64,000 nt of DNA from CAVQKZ01 sp963837325 (GTDB taxonomy: Bacteria; Actinomycetota; Actinomycetes; Mycobacteriales; Jatrophihabitantaceae): assembly GCA_963837325.1 (NCBI GenBank), contig CAWIMV010000001.1, positions 2,914,001 to 2,978,000 on the forward strand. Reading direction: 5' to 3'. Made by a program: the position numbers and the translations under genes. The notes below the pieces were generated by a model. It ran no database searches and was not told the origin of the DNA. It saw only the letters and a list, made by a program, of their open reading frames with translations. Shown piece after piece: positions 17,965-26,166 of the stretch; position 1 is the first letter of the stretch, and the number at the start of each line of letters is the position of its first letter.

Positions 17965-18968
17965 GGACCACAACGCTGTGCATCCTGGCCGTGTGCGCGG
18001 CGCTCCTCACGGGACGGGCCGCAACCCAGGCGACTGCCACGGCCCTGCCGGCGCCGTCGATGGTCGCCCAGCTCTCTGTGCCGGGCAACGACGCCTACGA
18101 CCTTGCCGGAGGGCTGGGATCGGTGTGGCTGCTCAACCCGGACGAGTCACAGTACTCGACACTGCGTCGGATCGATCCCGTGACGAACCGCGTCACCGCG
18201 AGCTACCAGCTCGACTCCTCGGCCGGCGGCTTCGCGGTCGGCGACGGCTCGATCTGGGTGGCGATGTACTTCGACAACACCGTCGAGCGCCTGGACGCGC
18301 ACGGGCACGTTCTCGCCCACATCGCCGTCGGTCTGCAGCCGCAGTGGATCTACCTTGCCTTCGGCTCGGTGTGGGTTTCCAACCACCATGGCCGCTCGGT
18401 GACCAGGATCGACCCGCGCACCAACCGCATCGTCGCGACCCTGCCCGCCGGGGACCAGCACATGTTCCGCGACGGCCCGCAGGCGATGACCGACGACGGC
18501 CGCTATCTCTACCTGTACTCCAGCAACGGCACCGAACCCTTCGAGCGGATCGACCCGCGCACCGACGCTGTCACGACCCGTGCCGCGCCGGTCAACTGCG
18601 GCGACATCGTCGCCATCACCGGATCGGTGTGGACAACCGACTGCACCGACACGATCACCCTCAAGCAGCTCGACCCCGCCACCGGCGCGACCCGCCACAC
18701 CATCACCCCCACCGCCGCACCGGTCCCGCCGTCCATGACAGCTCTTCGCCACGCCCTATGGGTCGCCTTCGACACCTCGTACGACGGCCAGACCGGAGCC
18801 GCGTCTGGCGGCACCGTCGAGGAGCTGAATCCGCCTACCGGCGTCGTCCAGCAGCAGTTGGCGGTCGGAGGCGACGCATCAGTCATCCGACATGCAGCAG
18901 GTGACCTTTGGGTCCTCGATCAGACCAACGGCGTGATCACGCGACTGCATCCTGGCCGCCGCACCTGA
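17961..18968 (+). CDS. Exported YncE/Vgb-like beta-propeller protein, paralogue of upstream gene
   Basis: A 335-residue protein with a signal peptide (MRTTTLCILAVCAALLTGRA, cut near ATATA). Blades follow the same plan as its upstream neighbour (LGSVWLLNPDESQ, GDGSIWVAMYFDNTVERLDA, FGSVWVSNHHGRSVTRIDPR), and two cysteines (NCGD, TTDCTD) may form a disulfide outside the cell. The ATG overlaps the preceding stop and is preceded by CAGGAGGGACGTC. The pair probably arose by tandem duplication. Function unknown; a surface or periplasm-equivalent binding role is likely. Confidence 0.85.
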   Translation: MRTTTLCILAVCAALLTGRAATQATATALPAPSMVAQLSVPGNDAYDLAGGLGSVWLLNPDESQYSTLRRIDPVTNRVTASYQLDSSAGGFAVGDGSIWVAMYFDNTVERLDAHGHVLAHIAVGLQPQWIYLAFGSVWVSNHHGRSVTRIDPRTNRIVATLPAGDQHMFRDGPQAMTDDGRYLYLYSSNGTEPFERIDPRTDAVTTRAAPVNCGDIVAITGSVWTTDCTDTITLKQLDPATGATRHTITPTAAPVPPSMTALRHALWVAFDTSYDGQTGAASGGTVEELNPPTGVVQQQLAVGGDASVIRHAAGDLWVLDQTNGVITRLHPGRRT

Positions 18969-19002
18969 CGTTGCCAGGTCAGAACGATTCGCCAGCTTCG
19001 TT

Positions 19003-19050
19003 GCGGCTCTACCGGCTTTGCCGCGCAGCGGCTCTACGGCTCTTTGCCGC
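19003..19050. repeat. Imperfect tandem repeat, two units
   Basis: GCGGCTCTACCGGCTTTGCCGC is followed at once by GCGGCTCTACGGCTCTTTGCCGC, a 25-base period with small indels. The role is unknown. It overlaps the end of the possible small ORF on the minus strand. Confidence 0.5.
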
Positions 19051-19159
19051 TGTTGTCGACGCCGGCGGCAATCAGCGGCAACTCACGGTCTGCAACGGTT
19101 GATTGCCCTCGCCACCAGAGATGAATCTTGATCAGCTCGATCGCCGCGGGTATCGACAT
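19034..19159 (-). CDS. Possible small protein of 41 residues
   Basis: ATG at 19159 is preceded by a perfect AAGGAGG Shine-Dalgarno, though only three bases upstream of the start. The product (MSIPAAIELIKIHLWWRGQS then a polar tail) has an amphipathic or hydrophobic N-terminal helix. There is no recognisable family. It could be a real small gene of the island or chance. Confidence 0.3.
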   Translation of the reverse strand: MSIPAAIELIKIHLWWRGQSTVADRELPLIAAGVDNSGKEP

Positions 19160-19514
19160 TGGCCTCCTTGGCTGCATCGGCGCCCTGCGGCACCAGGCCC
19201 CCGGATTTTGGGCGCCATGTCATTGATGGGCATCCAGAGACAGCGAGGTCCCCCGGCCGCCGGGGGATCTCGACGCAGCTGTGGCGGGTGTTGGGTTGAA
19301 CCAACGTAGGCTGAGACGGCGGTCTTACAGGCCGCCATCGTCCGCCGCAGGCCCGGCGAGGTCATCCGTAGTGTCCGAATAGTTGGCTTGCCCGATCCGA
19401 GTGTCTGTCTGAGTGACAACGCACCCGAATCAGCCCGGACTTCGACGAACCTATGGGGATCTCTTCGCCAACGGTCGTGGGGCGCGAGCTTCTGGTTGCG
19501 GCGGTCCGGTCTGC

Positions 19515-19560
19515 TTCGGGACGAAGAGGCCGTGGGTTCGAATCCCGCCACCCCGACCAA
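19515..19560 (+). repeat. Putative attR: copy of tRNA-Pro 3' end
   Basis: Perfect 46-base copy of 2264-2309, running from the anticodon loop to one base past CCA. The bases upstream (GGTCCGGTCTGC) do not complete a tRNA, so this is a displaced 3' fragment, not a gene. It closes the 17.2-kb island and lies 143 bases before a recombinase remnant. Confidence 0.8.
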
Positions 19561-19703
19561 ACAGGCCCGGGATTCCGGGTCTCGCAGCCACGGCGCTGGA
19601 GTCGGTGCGTGGTCGAACCCCGGAATTGCAAACATGATTGCAAACATGGAGCCTCAGAACTCATCTCGCGAGGGGTCGAGGTTCAGGTCTGAGCTCACTG
19701 GGT

Positions 19704-19940
19704 TCACCCGAATGTGCGGACGCTGTTCGCGCTCTTGCCGTCAGCCTCCTGCGCCCGCCCGCCGGCCACGACGCGCGTCGGTCCGATGGAGAGTTCGTGT
19801 GCCTTTAGATGGAGCCCCGCTACCTCCGCACCCGCGACTTCTGACCGCCGTACGCCCGGTGTGGCGAACAGCGGCCACATCGCGTACAGGCGGTCGCTCG
19901 GGCATACGCGGAGGAACGCCGTCAGGTCAGCGGGCTTCCA
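19704..19940 (-). pseudogene. Tyrosine recombinase (integrase) fragment, catalytic N-terminal part
   Basis: About 79 residues reading WKPADLTAFLRVCPSDRLYA, then MWPLFATPGVRRSEVAG. This matches the start of the phage-integrase catalytic domain, with the first catalytic Arg in GVRRSE (usually GLRRGE) and a degenerate KTKSSRRT segment (KSANSVRT) near the end. The His-x-x-Arg and Tyr motifs are missing after the stop. The upstream side is cut at 19940 by the IS3 terminal repeat. The gene points towards the att copy, as integrases of tRNA-targeting elements usually do. Confidence 0.7.
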
Positions 19941-20006
19941 TGGGTCTGCTGCGCGTCTGGTTGACATCTCTTACGAGGGACGAGGTTCCTCGGAAAGGAT
20001 GTCGTT

Positions 20007-20291
20007 ATGCCGAAGAGGTATCCACCGGAGTTCAAGCGTGATGTGGTGACAGTTGCCCGTCGTGGTGATCTGTCAGTCAACGAGGTTGCCGTCGATTTCG
20101 ATATCGCGCCGGAGTCGGTGCGCCGTTGGGTGCGCCAGGCCGACATCGACGACGGGGTCAAAGAGGGGTTGACCTCGGCTGAGCAGTCCGAGTTGGTGAC
20201 ACTGCGCCGGCGGGCTCGCCGGTTGGAGATGGAAAACGAGATCCTGCGTCGGGCGGCGGCGTACTTCGCCAAGGACGCGCTCCCAAAATGA
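20007..20291 (+). CDS. IS3-family transposase OrfA
   Basis: A 94-residue DNA-binding protein. The helix-turn-helix (KRYPPEFKRDVVTVARRGD, then VNEVAVDFDIAPESVRRWVR) recognises the IS ends, and a C-terminal leucine-zipper-like helix (LRRRARRLEMENEILRRAAA) mediates dimerisation. The Shine-Dalgarno is GGAAAGGA. The stop overlaps the orfB start within CCCAAAATGA; the AAAA run there could also serve a programmed -1 frameshift giving the OrfAB fusion. Confidence 0.9.
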   Translation: MPKRYPPEFKRDVVTVARRGDLSVNEVAVDFDIAPESVRRWVRQADIDDGVKEGLTSAEQSELVTLRRRARRLEMENEILRRAAAYFAKDALPK

Positions 20292-21162
20292 GCTACCCGC
20301 TGGTCCGCGAGTTGGCTGCCGAAGGTGTTCCGGTGCGGCTGACCTGCGGGGTGCTCGGCTTCTCGCCGCAGGCCTACTACGCCTGGCGCGCCTCGCCGGT
20401 GACCGATCGGGACTGGGCTGATGCGCACGTGACCAACGAGCTGGTCGACTTACACGCCGAGACCCGGAGTTCGGCTATCGGTTCCTGGCCGACGAGCTCG
20501 AACACGCCGGCCACGACGTTGGTGAGCGTCGTGTCTGGCGGCTGTGTTCGGCTCAGAGACTGTGGTCGACCACGACTCGGCAGGGCCGCCGGGGCAAGGG
20601 CGGGCGGCCCGGGGTCGCGGTGCACGACGACCTGCTCGAGCGCCAGTTCAGCACCACCGCGCCGGATCTGGTCTGGGTCACCGACATCACCGAGCATCCG
20701 ACACTGGAAGGCAAGCTCTACTGCTGCGCGATCAAGGACCTGTTCGGCAACCGCATCGTCGGCTACGCGCTCAACGATCGGATGACCGCGCAACTGGCCA
20801 CCAGCGCGCTGCGCTCGGCGATCGCCAGGCGCCGACCCACCGCCACCGTGGTCGTTCACTCCGACAGAGGCTCGCAATTTCGCGCCAGGGCCTTCCGAGC
20901 CACGCTGACCGCGGCCGGGTTGACCGGGTCGATGGGCCGAGTCGCCTCCGCGGGCGACAACGCCGCGATGGAATCGTTCTGGGCGCTGCTGCAGAAGAAC
21001 GTCCTCAACACCCGACGCTGGCGCACCCGCGCCGAACTGCACTACGCGATCGTCTACTGGATCGAACACACCTATAACCGCCGTCGACGCCAACGTGCCC
21101 TCGGCAAGCTCACCCCGGTCGAGTTCGAGCTAGCCTTCGCGAACACGGCTCAGGCAGCATGA
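20288..21162 (+). pseudogene. IS3-family transposase OrfB, frameshifted
   Basis: It starts as MSYPLVRELAAEGVPVRLTC, with the normal HTH_21 region, but the frame changes near 20455-20462 (expected LHAxDPEFGYRFLADEL, found split between two frames). After the shift the DDE integrase core is intact: Asp in VWVTDITEHP, Asp in VVVHSDRGSQF and Glu in NAAMESFWALLQKN. One missing base would explain the break. Unless recoded, the element cannot move by itself. Confidence 0.8.
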
Positions 21163-21202
21163 TCACCAATAACCGCCGTCAACCGAAGTTGCAGCAGACC
21201 CC

Positions 21203-21370
21203 GACGTCCGCGTAGCTCGCCTCTACCCGCGCGGACAGAGTGCGCCACGGTCGAGCCTTCACAGCGGGGACAACGTGGCGGTCGGCCAGGACACGGAGTT
21301 CTTGTCCGACCAGGTAGCTGACACGTGCCCGCTCCGTAGCCGCCCCTCGAGGGCTCGCACACAATGGCAA
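21203..21370 (-). pseudogene. Tyrosine recombinase fragment, SAM-like N-terminal domain
   Basis: The minus frame encodes ADRHVVPAVKARPWRTLSAR and VEASYADVG, resembling the end of the core-binding domain of actinobacterial integrases (RHVxPxLGxxPLxxLTxxxVxAxYADL). It stops exactly at the right end of the IS element, whose terminal repeat supplies the last codons and a stop. Together with the fragment at 19704-19940 it represents one recombinase gene interrupted by the IS, with about 50-60 residues between them missing. Confidence 0.5.
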
Positions 21371-21435
21371 CCCGCACTGGCAACCTAGGATCCGCCACTG
21401 CTGGGATCCATGGCGACGAACTCAACCGGCCAAGA

Positions 21436-21465
21436 GGGCCCGCAACCCGAATCGGCTGCGGGCCC
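21436..21465 (-). terminator. Rho-independent-type hairpin after ABC importer operon
   Basis: GGGCCCGCA and TGCGGGCCC form a 9-bp GC-rich stem around a 12-base loop, 18 bases past the stop of the substrate-binding protein gene. On the minus strand it is followed by TCTTGG, so the T run is short, as is common in actinobacteria. Confidence 0.6.
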
Positions 21466-21482
21466 CTTCGACCGGAAGGTGG

Positions 21483-22538
21483 TCAACCGGTCTTGGCCTT
21501 CTTGACGAACTCGTCGGTGTACGTCTTGTTCACGTCGATCTGCTTGCCCTTGACCTTCGGGTTGAACGACGAGAGCACCGATAGGCAGGTCTGCGGGCCA
21601 CCCTTCGGCATGATTCCCGTCGGGTTGTAGATGCCCTTTTCACTGTCCAAGGCCTTCGCATACGCCGCCTTGCCCACGCCGCTGTAATAGTCGGCCGGCA
21701 TCTCGGCGGTGATCTGGTCTGCGGTGTGCGACTGGATCCACTTGAGCGTCTTGACGTAGGCGTTGACGAGTTTTTGCACGATCGCCGGGTGCGCCTGGAC
21801 GTAGGACGTCTGCATGTACAGCGACGTCGCTGGGTATTCACCACCGAACGCTGCTTGCGCTCCGGCGGCGGTCCGGGTGTCGTAGATGATGTAGGCCGCG
21901 TGGGTGTCCAGCAGTTTCGAGACGGTCGGTTCGGTCGTCATCCCGCAGTCGATCGACTTGTGCTGCATCGCGCCGATGAACGTCGGACCCGCCTGCACGC
22001 CGATGCGGTGTGTGCTCTTCGGGTCCACGCCGTTCTTCTGCGCGAGGAATTCCGTGAGGAAGTCAGTCGACGACCCGACGTCGGTGATGCCCAGGTTGCG
22101 GCCCTTCCAATCGGCCGCTGATTTGACCTTGCCCTTCAGATCGCTGCGGCACAGTTCGACCTCCCCCGGGACCTGCAACATCGAGACGACCGACTCGGCC
22201 GACTTGCCGATGCCCTGCAATGCGATCGTGTGGTCGTAGAAGCCACCCACGCCGTCCACCTTGTTAGCCAGCATCGCCGTCGTGGCGTCGATGCCTGCGG
22301 GCTCGTCCGACAGCTTGATGTTGAGGCCTTCGGAGGAGTAGTAGCCCAACCGTTGGGCGAGCATGAATGGCAGGTAGATCTGCTTGTTCAAACCGCCGAC
22401 CATGATGCTGACCTTGTCGCCGTTCGTGGTCCCGGCGTGCTGTTGTGCAGTGGTGTGGCTGGCCTTGGAACTACAGCCGGCGAGCGCCACCGCCGCTGCG
22501 ACGAACGCGGCGGTCATCACTCTGATCGGTCTGGACAC
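21483..22538 (-). CDS. ABC transporter substrate-binding lipoprotein, NMT1/SsuA type
   Basis: A 351-residue lipoprotein with a signal ending in ALAGC (Cys about 21). The mature part matches the NMT1/THI5-like or SsuA/TauA group (LNKQIYLPFMLAQRLGYYSS near the start; later TDVGSSTDFLTEFLAQ). Members bind aliphatic sulfonates, nitrate, pyrimidines or phthalate-like aromatic acids; the ligand is not evident. A GTG start at 22538 is chosen because TAGGAGG lies just upstream. It is the last gene of the ATPase-permease-binding-protein operon. Confidence 0.88.
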   Translation of the reverse strand: MSRPIRVMTAAFVAAAVALAGCSSKASHTTAQQHAGTTNGDKVSIMVGGLNKQIYLPFMLAQRLGYYSSEGLNIKLSDEPAGIDATTAMLANKVDGVGGFYDHTIALQGIGKSAESVVSMLQVPGEVELCRSDLKGKVKSAADWKGRNLGITDVGSSTDFLTEFLAQKNGVDPKSTHRIGVQAGPTFIGAMQHKSIDCGMTTEPTVSKLLDTHAAYIIYDTRTAAGAQAAFGGEYPATSLYMQTSYVQAHPAIVQKLVNAYVKTLKWIQSHTADQITAEMPADYYSGVGKAAYAKALDSEKGIYNPTGIMPKGGPQTCLSVLSSFNPKVKGKQIDVNKTYTDEFVKKAKTG

Positions 22539-22579
22539 GTGTCCTCCTAGAGATGGGTGGTGCGGGAGATCCGGGACGG

Positions 22580-23461
22580 TCACAACTCGAATCCGATGAG
22601 CTGGCTCGGGCGCCAGCGCAACAACGCGTTCTCCAGCCGGGTGATGAGGAACTCCGCGACGAGCGCGACGACGGCCATGATGAACATCGCGGCCCAAACC
22701 CCGTTGGCGTCGAAGGAGCCCTGAGCGTTCCTGATCAGCAGGCCCAGTCCCTGCGCGGCGCCGAGGTACTCACCGACGATGGCGCCGATGAGCGCGAAAC
22801 CGAAGCTGACATGCAAGCTGGCCAGGATCCACGTGAAGGCTGACGGCAACACGACCTGCCGGGTGACCTGCCACTTCGACGCGCCCAGGATCATCGCGTT
22901 GGCGATGAAGTTGCGATCAACCTCGCGAGTGCCTTGGAACGCGTTGAAGAACACCCCGAAGAACACCAGCACGATGACGAGCAGGACCTTTGACTCCAGC
23001 CCCAGACCGAACATCAGGATGAAGATCGAGCCCAGGACGATGCGCGGGATTGAATTGAGCACCTTGATGAACGGGCCGAAGACGTCGGACAGGAAGCGCA
23101 CCCGGCCGAGGGCAACGCCGCAGACGACACCGAGCGCGACGCCGATCACGAATCCGAGAAGCGCCTCTTCGAGAGTCACCTTGATCTGATTGCCCAGAGA
23201 CCCGATCGCGGTGCCGTCGCGGATCCAGGTGCGCAAGCTGGTCACGACTCCGGACGGCTTGCCGAACAATGCCGGATCGAGGTGACCCGTGCTCGCCAGC
23301 CACTGCCACCCACCGAAGACGATCACCAGAACAGCGACCTGAGTGAGGTGCACAAGCACCTTCCGGCGCAGACGCGCCCGCCCGTACGCACTCGGTGTCG
23401 GTGCACTCGGCGCCGCGCCCGTACCCGTGTCCGGTTCAGCGCCGGTCATCATGTCGCTCAT
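22580..23461 (-). CDS. ABC transporter permease, SsuC/TauC type
   Basis: A 293-residue inner-membrane protein with about six helices after a 40-residue hydrophilic N-terminus. The EAA loop that contacts the ATPase is visible (ANAMILGASKWQVTRQVVLP, about 188-207). Its start overlaps the ATPase stop by four bases. It carries the ligand delivered by the downstream-encoded lipoprotein. Confidence 0.9.
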   Translation of the reverse strand: MSDMMTGAEPDTGTGAAPSAPTPSAYGRARLRRKVLVHLTQVAVLVIVFGGWQWLASTGHLDPALFGKPSGVVTSLRTWIRDGTAIGSLGNQIKVTLEEALLGFVIGVALGVVCGVALGRVRFLSDVFGPFIKVLNSIPRIVLGSIFILMFGLGLESKVLLVIVLVFFGVFFNAFQGTREVDRNFIANAMILGASKWQVTRQVVLPSAFTWILASLHVSFGFALIGAIVGEYLGAAQGLGLLIRNAQGSFDANGVWAAMFIMAVVALVAEFLITRLENALLRWRPSQLIGFEL

Positions 23462-24309
23462 CGCCGGCCCCCTTCCACCGACTCGACCGGTCCGCCAGTC
23501 GTCTGCGCATAGGCAATGTCAACCTCGGAACGCAGCGCCTCCCAGATCTGGTGGTAGATGTCGACGAACCGCTGCTCGAAGCGGATTTCCTGCACGACCC
23601 GGGGGCGGGGCAGGTCGATCGGGAAGACAGCCTTGACTGTGCCGGCCGGTCCCGCAGTGAGGACGACGACCTTGTCGGCCAAGGCAATGGCTTCCTCGAG
23701 GTCGTGGGTGACGAACACGACCGACGGCTTGCTCAGATCCCACAACGACAGCAGTTCGTTGGACATCAGCGAGCGGGTCTGAACGTCCAGCGCGCTGAAC
23801 GGCTCATCCATCAGCAGGACGCGCGGCTCGTTGATCAGATTCTGGGCCAGCGCGACGCGCTTGCGCATCCCGCCGGACAGCTGGTGCGGGTAGCGGTCCT
23901 CGAAGCCGGCCAGGCCGACGCGCCGCATCCAGTCGCGGGCGTCGTTGAGCGCCGTCTTCTTGGGGATGCCGCGAAAGCGCGGGCCGGCCGACACGTTGTC
24001 GAGTGCCGTCTTCCAGGGCAGGATCGCATCGCTCTGGAACATGAAGCCGACACCGGGCGTGACCCCCGTGACCGGCTCGCCATGTACGCGGACGGTGCCC
24101 GCGGTGGCGCGCTCCAGGCCGGATATGAGCGTCAGCGCCGTCGACTTGCCGCACCCCGTCGGGCCGACGACGGCACAGAACTCTCCGGGCTCGACGGACA
24201 GGTCGAGATCCTGCAGGGCCGTATACGAACCATTCGAAGTGGCGAAGGTCTTCGTGACGCCGGACAGTTCGATCGTCCCGGACCTACGGCTGGGCTCCGT
24301 CGAGGTCAT
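23458..24309 (-). CDS. ABC transporter ATP-binding protein, SsuB/TauB type
   Basis: A 283-residue ATPase. Walker A is GPTGCGKST (about 56), the signature is LSGGMRKRVALAQ (about 150), Walker B is RVLLMDEPFSALD (about 168) and the switch His is in FVTHDLEEA. The ATG at 24309 follows AGGGAGG; a GTG seven codons upstream is less likely. It is first in the importer operon and divergent from the CitA-type kinase across 234 bases. Confidence 0.92.
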   Translation of the reverse strand: MTSTEPSRRSGTIELSGVTKTFATSNGSYTALQDLDLSVEPGEFCAVVGPTGCGKSTALTLISGLERATAGTVRVHGEPVTGVTPGVGFMFQSDAILPWKTALDNVSAGPRFRGIPKKTALNDARDWMRRVGLAGFEDRYPHQLSGGMRKRVALAQNLINEPRVLLMDEPFSALDVQTRSLMSNELLSLWDLSKPSVVFVTHDLEEAIALADKVVVLTAGPAGTVKAVFPIDLPRPRVVQEIRFEQRFVDIYHQIWEALRSEVDIAYAQTTGGPVESVEGGRR

Positions 24310-24543
24310 CGGGGTTTCCTCCCTGCGCACGTGGATGTGGTGTCAGGGACCGTAGGCAACGGCACGTCGGCGCAGGAAGCGTTCCGGGCGTTGTGCAAGT
24401 TACCCGTGTTAACTCGACTTTCGTGCGTTCTGCTCACCGCGGGTTGGCCGGCCGGACTCGGTGTGTTCTGATGCTGCGGTTGGCGGCGCCGATTCGAGGA
24501 CGCAGGGCCGCGAAGCCGGGCCGTCACGGAAGGTCGGTCAGTC

Positions 24544-26166
24544 ATGTGGCGCCAACGCACTCTCGCGTCCCAGATCCTGTTGGGCGTACTTGCGATCCTC
24601 GCGGTCACAATGTCGATCGGCGGGGCGCTGTTCGTGGTGTACAGCCGACGCAATCTCGACCGCCAGTACGAGCAGCGGGCCGTTGACGTCGCCAATTCCG
24701 TCGCCCAGATTCCTGACATTCGCGCCGCGCTACCGGCCGGCGACCCGGGGCACAAGATCGCCGGCCTCGCGGCTCAGGTCCGCGTGGCCACCGGCGCGGA
24801 CTACGTCGTGGTGGCCGACCGCACCGGACTGCGGTACTCGCACCCGAACACGAGCCTCATCGGTCAGCGACTGGAAGAGCCGGTGATCGTGCTCGACGGG
24901 CACGACCACGTCGGCATCGACCACGGCAGCCTCGGTCGCTCCGCGAACGGCAAGGCGCCGGTGCGAGGTGCCGACGGCTCGATCATCGGGGAGGTGTCAG
25001 TCGGCATCCTGGAAAAGGAGGTGTCCAGCCAACTCCGCCACGAGATCCCCGCCATCGCGCTGTACGCCGGGTTCGCCTTCGGGATCGGCGGGCTCGCTTC
25101 CTGGTTGCTCTCGCGCTTGATCAAACGGGCAACATTCGGTCTCGAACTGTCCGAGATCACGTCGCTCCTGCAAGAGCGGGAGGCAATGCTGCACGGGATT
25201 CGCGAAGGCGTCATCGGTTTCGACTCCCGCGGCCGCATCAACGTCATCAACAACGAGGCCCGCCGCCTGCTGCACATCACCGAGACGGGCACGGGACGTC
25301 ATCTCGACGAGGTCGTGCCGGCCGGGCGGTTGCACGATCTGCTCGCCGGAGACTTGGCCGGCACTGATCAGGTCGCCCTCACCGACGACTCGCTGCTCGT
25401 CGTCAACCGCATGCCGGTTATCCTCGGCGGCCGCGACGCCGGCTCTGTCGTCACGTTGCGCGACCGCACCGAGCTCGAGGCGTTGATGCGTGAGCTCAAC
25501 GCGGTCACCGGGCTGACGACGGCCTTGCGCGCCCAGGAGCACGAGTTCACCAACCGGTTGCACGTGATGTCCGGACTGCTCGAACTCGGCGCACACGACG
25601 AGGCGGCCAGCTACCTCGCCGAGATCTCGTCGGGGTCCATCACGGCTGGCGAGGCGTTGCGATCCCGTATCGCGCCTCCAGTGGTAGCCGCCCTGCTGCT
25701 CGCCAAGGTTTCGATCGCAACCGAGCAGGACGTGAAGCTGCTCGTCACCGAGGATTCTCATCTCGACGCCGCCGCTGACGAGGCGCAGACCGTCCTGACC
25801 GTCCTCGGCAATCTCATCGACAACGCGTTCGAGGCCCTAGCCGGCCGGCCCGATCCGCGTCGGGTGACCGTCGCGCTGTCCGACACCAACGGCCTGAGCA
25901 TCACTGTTTCCGACACTGGTCCCGGCGTGGAGGCCGACGTGGTCGGCGAGATCTTCCAGGACGGCTACTCGACAAAAGCCCCGCGGGCGGAACTGCGGCG
26001 AGGTCTCGGTCTCGCTCTGGTGCACCGGCTGGTGCATCGCGCCGGCGGCACGATTTCGGTGACGACCGGACCGGGGGCGCGATTCGAGGTCTGGCTCCCG
26101 CGACGTGCGCGCAGGGCGCCGGTCGACGCGCCGGCCGGCGCAGCAGGCTCAGCGGGGCAAACATGA
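24544..26166 (+). CDS. CitA/DcuS-type sensor histidine kinase
   Basis: A 540-residue membrane kinase. Two membrane helices (about 15-35 and 170-192) flank an extracytoplasmic PDC/CitA-type sensor with the family motif DYVVVADRTGLRYSHPN, normally used to bind di- or tricarboxylates. A cytoplasmic PAS follows (GIREGVIGFDSRGRINVINN), then the SpoOB-like phospho-acceptor helix with QEHEFTNRLHVMSGLLEL (His about 337) and an HATPase_c domain (NLIDNAFEAL; DTGPGV; RRGLGLALVHRL). It is co-translated with the regulator at 26163. The divergent ABC operon is the natural target, so the ligand may be an organic acid carried by that importer. Confidence 0.92.
   Translation: MWRQRTLASQILLGVLAILAVTMSIGGALFVVYSRRNLDRQYEQRAVDVANSVAQIPDIRAALPAGDPGHKIAGLAAQVRVATGADYVVVADRTGLRYSHPNTSLIGQRLEEPVIVLDGHDHVGIDHGSLGRSANGKAPVRGADGSIIGEVSVGILEKEVSSQLRHEIPAIALYAGFAFGIGGLASWLLSRLIKRATFGLELSEITSLLQEREAMLHGIREGVIGFDSRGRINVINNEARRLLHITETGTGRHLDEVVPAGRLHDLLAGDLAGTDQVALTDDSLLVVNRMPVILGGRDAGSVVTLRDRTELEALMRELNAVTGLTTALRAQEHEFTNRLHVMSGLLELGAHDEAASYLAEISSGSITAGEALRSRIAPPVVAALLLAKVSIATEQDVKLLVTEDSHLDAAADEAQTVLTVLGNLIDNAFEALAGRPDPRRVTVALSDTNGLSITVSDTGPGVEADVVGEIFQDGYSTKAPRAELRRGLGLALVHRLVHRAGGTISVTTGPGARFEVWLPRRARRAPVDAPAGAAGSAGQT

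Larger units (their letters stand above)
18969..19514. other. Right end of island, mostly non-coding
   Basis: About 550 bases between the last propeller gene and the second att copy. It holds a short imperfect tandem repeat and one possible small minus-strand ORF, listed separately. Other reading frames in both strands look non-coding, and I see no integrase or excisionase gene on this side of the att repeat. Confidence 0.5.
19941..21202 (+). mobile_element. IS3-family insertion sequence, 1.26 kb
   Basis: The borders are set by 24-bp imperfect terminal inverted repeats, GGGTCTGCTGCGCGTCTGGT.. at 19942-19965 and its complement at 21178-21201, matching at 19 of 24 positions. It holds overlapping orfA and orfB. 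I see no convincing 3-4 bp target duplication (CCA left, GAC right). The recombinase gene on both sides is missing an internal piece, so the insertion was probably accompanied or followed by a deletion. Confidence 0.8.
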
